A stretch of 64,000 bases of DNA from Aequorivita lipolytica (GTDB taxonomy: Bacteria; Bacteroidota; Bacteroidia; Flavobacteriales; Flavobacteriaceae): contig NZ_VORU01000006.1 in NCBI RefSeq assembly GCF_007997135.1, positions 1-64,000 on the forward strand. The letters run 5' to 3'. A program made the translations under genes and the position numbers. This document shows, one piece after another, positions 62,365 through 64,000 of the stretch. The notes under the pieces are model-generated. The model worked only from the letters and a program-made list of their open reading frames with translations, was not told where the DNA came from and made no database searches. How positions within the stretch are numbered: position 1 is the first letter of the stretch; every line of letters starts with the position of its first letter.

Positions 62365-64000
62365 TTAATAATTGAGTTTAAGGTTTAATAAAAAGTTTCT
62401 GCCCAAATCGTCTGCATAATAGCGCAAGCGGTTTAGGTAATTTCTGTAAGAGGTGTTTAATACATTGGTAATTCCAAAACCTACCGTAAGTGTTGATGTT
62501 TGGGTGGTTTTAAAATCGATGCTCGTATTAAAGTTGAACAAGTTGTATGCATCGGGCGGTGTACTTAAGTCCACAGTTTCCATAGTTTCAGTCTCTGGAA
62601 TAAACACTTCAAAATTGTTATCGGGATATTCGTTCTGGTGGAATACATACTCATTCTGCAATGCCAAGCGTAGATTTTTGAACGCTGGATTTTGATAGAC
62701 AATTTCGTTTTTGGTATTTGCGGGCGGTATATTTATCAAGGGTTCATCGCGAGAACGGTCGTACCCTTTTACCAATGAGAACTGGTGGTTGAAACGGAAA
62801 TTTTCAGCAAAGGCATAAGAGGCTTCAAAATCCACTCCCAACAGTTGCGCATCGGTCTGTCTGTACTCCCATACTTGAAAATTACCTCTTACTGTTTGCT
62901 GGATTTCTGTGGGTTCAATAACGATAAAATCATTAATGGTGTTTATAAAGGGATTTACTGAAAAGCTGAACTTTTCATTTTCACGCTGAAGGGTCAATGA
63001 TACTTTATGTCCCACTTCTGAATTGAAACGCAAATCTCCCAACTCAATACGGGAAGCGGAATGGTGTAAGCCCTCGCTAAAAAGTTCGGAAGGATTGGGT
63101 GCACGGGATGCTATTGAATAATTGAAAAACAGTTTATACTCTACGTTGAATTTGTATGTAGCTCCCAATGTTGCCGAAGGGTTATAAAAATTGAGTTGGG
63201 GATTGGTCAAAATTTGATTGTCCAATTCTTCTACTACTAATTCAGGGAATAGTTCGTCATAATTTCGGGATTCCCAAAAAGAGGTTCGATAGAATTTAAA
63301 AACGTCCATATACGTATAATCAAATCGTCCACCTGCTTCCATAAGCAGATTGTCATTCAAGCGGTAATCTGCTATGGCATATATTCCCAAATCGTATTTA
63401 TCATAATCTGGTATCAATCTGCGCACTCCGGTATTTGGGTCTGCAAAGTTGTTTTGATATCGGGCCATTATACCAGTTTTTAGGTTTATTGCATCGGTTA
63501 AGTGAGAATCCAAATCCAGCATCAGTGTATGGGTAACCAGTTGTAAATCCAACGATGCCTTATCCCTATCTGCACCACGCCTGATATCAAATTCCAAGCG
63601 GTTGTTGTGTTGAAAATCATATTGTAGGCTCAATTTTCCGAAGCTATCAAACTTTTTGAAGCCTTTTATTCGGGCTAAATGGTGCGTTACATCTTGCTTT
63701 GGTTCGTTTATTTGATATGTAAAATCATTGATGACTAAAGGTCTATTGCTATTTATGGCTCTAATTTGGTCCTGTGCACCTCCCAAGTGTGATGCCCTTA
63801 AAATGCCGATTTCATTTTTAAAGAGTGAATAATAAGCCTCTACGCCATAATTGAACCGATTAATGCCCACGAGCAAAGAAGCGTTTCGTTCAAAAATCCC
63901 AGTATTGCTCAACACATAATCCGGTGCTTCAAAATCGCCAAAACGTTTCAATGTTCCTTGCAGGGTTGAATACCATCCGCTTTGATAACTCTTTGTAAAT
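62365..64000 (-). CDS. TonB-dependent receptor, ZnuD-like (C-terminal part, cut by window edge)
   Basis: The frame is open to the right window edge at 64000, so the signal peptide and plug domain are missing. What is visible is a beta-barrel of alternating strands with extracellular loops, the SRAPNPSELFSEGLHHSASRIELGD segment typical of ZnuD-type zinc receptors, and an aromatic C-terminal strand (LGRNFLLNLKLNY). Import of zinc or another small ligand powered by TonB is inferred. The lipoprotein 18 bp downstream is its operon partner. Confidence 0.88.
   Translation of the reverse strand, partial: FTKSYQSGWYSTLQGTLKRFGDFEAPDYVLSNTGIFERNASLLVGINRFNYGVEAYYSLFKNEIGILRASHLGGAQDQIRAINSNRPLVINDFTYQINEPKQDVTHHLARIKGFKKFDSFGKLSLQYDFQHNNRLEFDIRRGADRDKASLDLQLVTHTLMLDLDSHLTDAINLKTGIMARYQNNFADPNTGVRRLIPDYDKYDLGIYAIADYRLNDNLLMEAGGRFDYTYMDVFKFYRTSFWESRNYDELFPELVVEELDNQILTNPQLNFYNPSATLGATYKFNVEYKLFFNYSIASRAPNPSELFSEGLHHSASRIELGDLRFNSEVGHKVSLTLQRENEKFSFSVNPFINTINDFIVIEPTEIQQTVRGNFQVWEYRQTDAQLLGVDFEASYAFAENFRFNHQFSLVKGYDRSRDEPLINIPPANTKNEIVYQNPAFKNLRLALQNEYVFHQNEYPDNNFEVFIPETETMETVDLSTPPDAYNLFNFNTSIDFKTTQTSTLTVGFGITNVLNTSYRNYLNRLRYYADDLGRNFLLNLKLNY

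Overview
This is a chromosomal window from a low-GC member of the Bacteroidota, almost certainly a marine-type Flavobacteriaceae. Supporting signs are three secreted proteins with type IX secretion (T9SS) C-terminal sorting domains, SusD-free TonB-type outer-membrane uptake, OmpA proteins with thrombospondin-3 calcium repeats, promoters that resemble TTG-N20-TAnnTTTG instead of sigma70 boxes, weak Shine-Dalgarno usage, and housekeeping proteins (GyrA with an acidic tail, ClpC, PgpH-type 7TM-HD, KatE with a DJ-1-like tail) that read as flavobacterial. I do not name the genus.

Layout. 1-0.2 kb: tail of a GIY-YIG nuclease gene that runs into a 3' tRNA-like fragment. 0.6-6.3 kb: a DAB-type inorganic-carbon accumulation locus (LysR regulator, DUF6671-like zinc-ribbon protein, DabA, DabB). 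6.5-31 kb: ordinary core genes, many convergent with clear terminators: PgpH-type c-di-AMP phosphodiesterase, thiolase, NlpC/P60 hydrolase, TPR protein, gyrA, clpC, hutH, a TlpA-like thioredoxin lipoprotein, bifunctional nnr, an OmpA protein, DUF2461, a J-domain/KTSC protein, a cold-shock protein and two translationally coupled DEAD-box helicases. 31-36.5 kb: a stress-type cluster (large catalase, SDR, tiny charged and membrane proteins, a VOC protein).

35.9-41.8 kb is a decay zone with four broken genes: a DUF1328 gene with an in-frame TGA at its conserved Trp, a flavodoxin-family fragment, a frameshifted CheB-type methylesterase, and a leftover C-terminus of a restriction-methylase gene.

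40.8-57.8 kb is an accessory island in which every gene lies on the minus strand: lipoproteins, membrane proteins of unknown role, a nuclease-fold (EEP) protein, RhuM, a ParDE toxin-antitoxin pair, a protein with a HEPN-type RNxxxH motif, and a single-chain type IIG restriction-methylase. Nearly every transcription unit from 40.8 to 50.8 kb has, 4-67 nt beyond its stop codon, a copy of one ~82-bp double-hairpin (REPIN/BIME-like) repeat, always in the same orientation. Longer ~300-bp spacer modules, hexanucleotide microsatellites and degenerate restriction-gene tails recur in the spacers. This cassette-like layout is the most unusual thing in the window.

58.4-64 kb: an MscS-type channel, a chromate transporter and a ZnuD-like TonB-dependent receptor (cut by the window edge) with its partner lipoprotein. 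All family calls come from reading motifs by eye; no database search was run.
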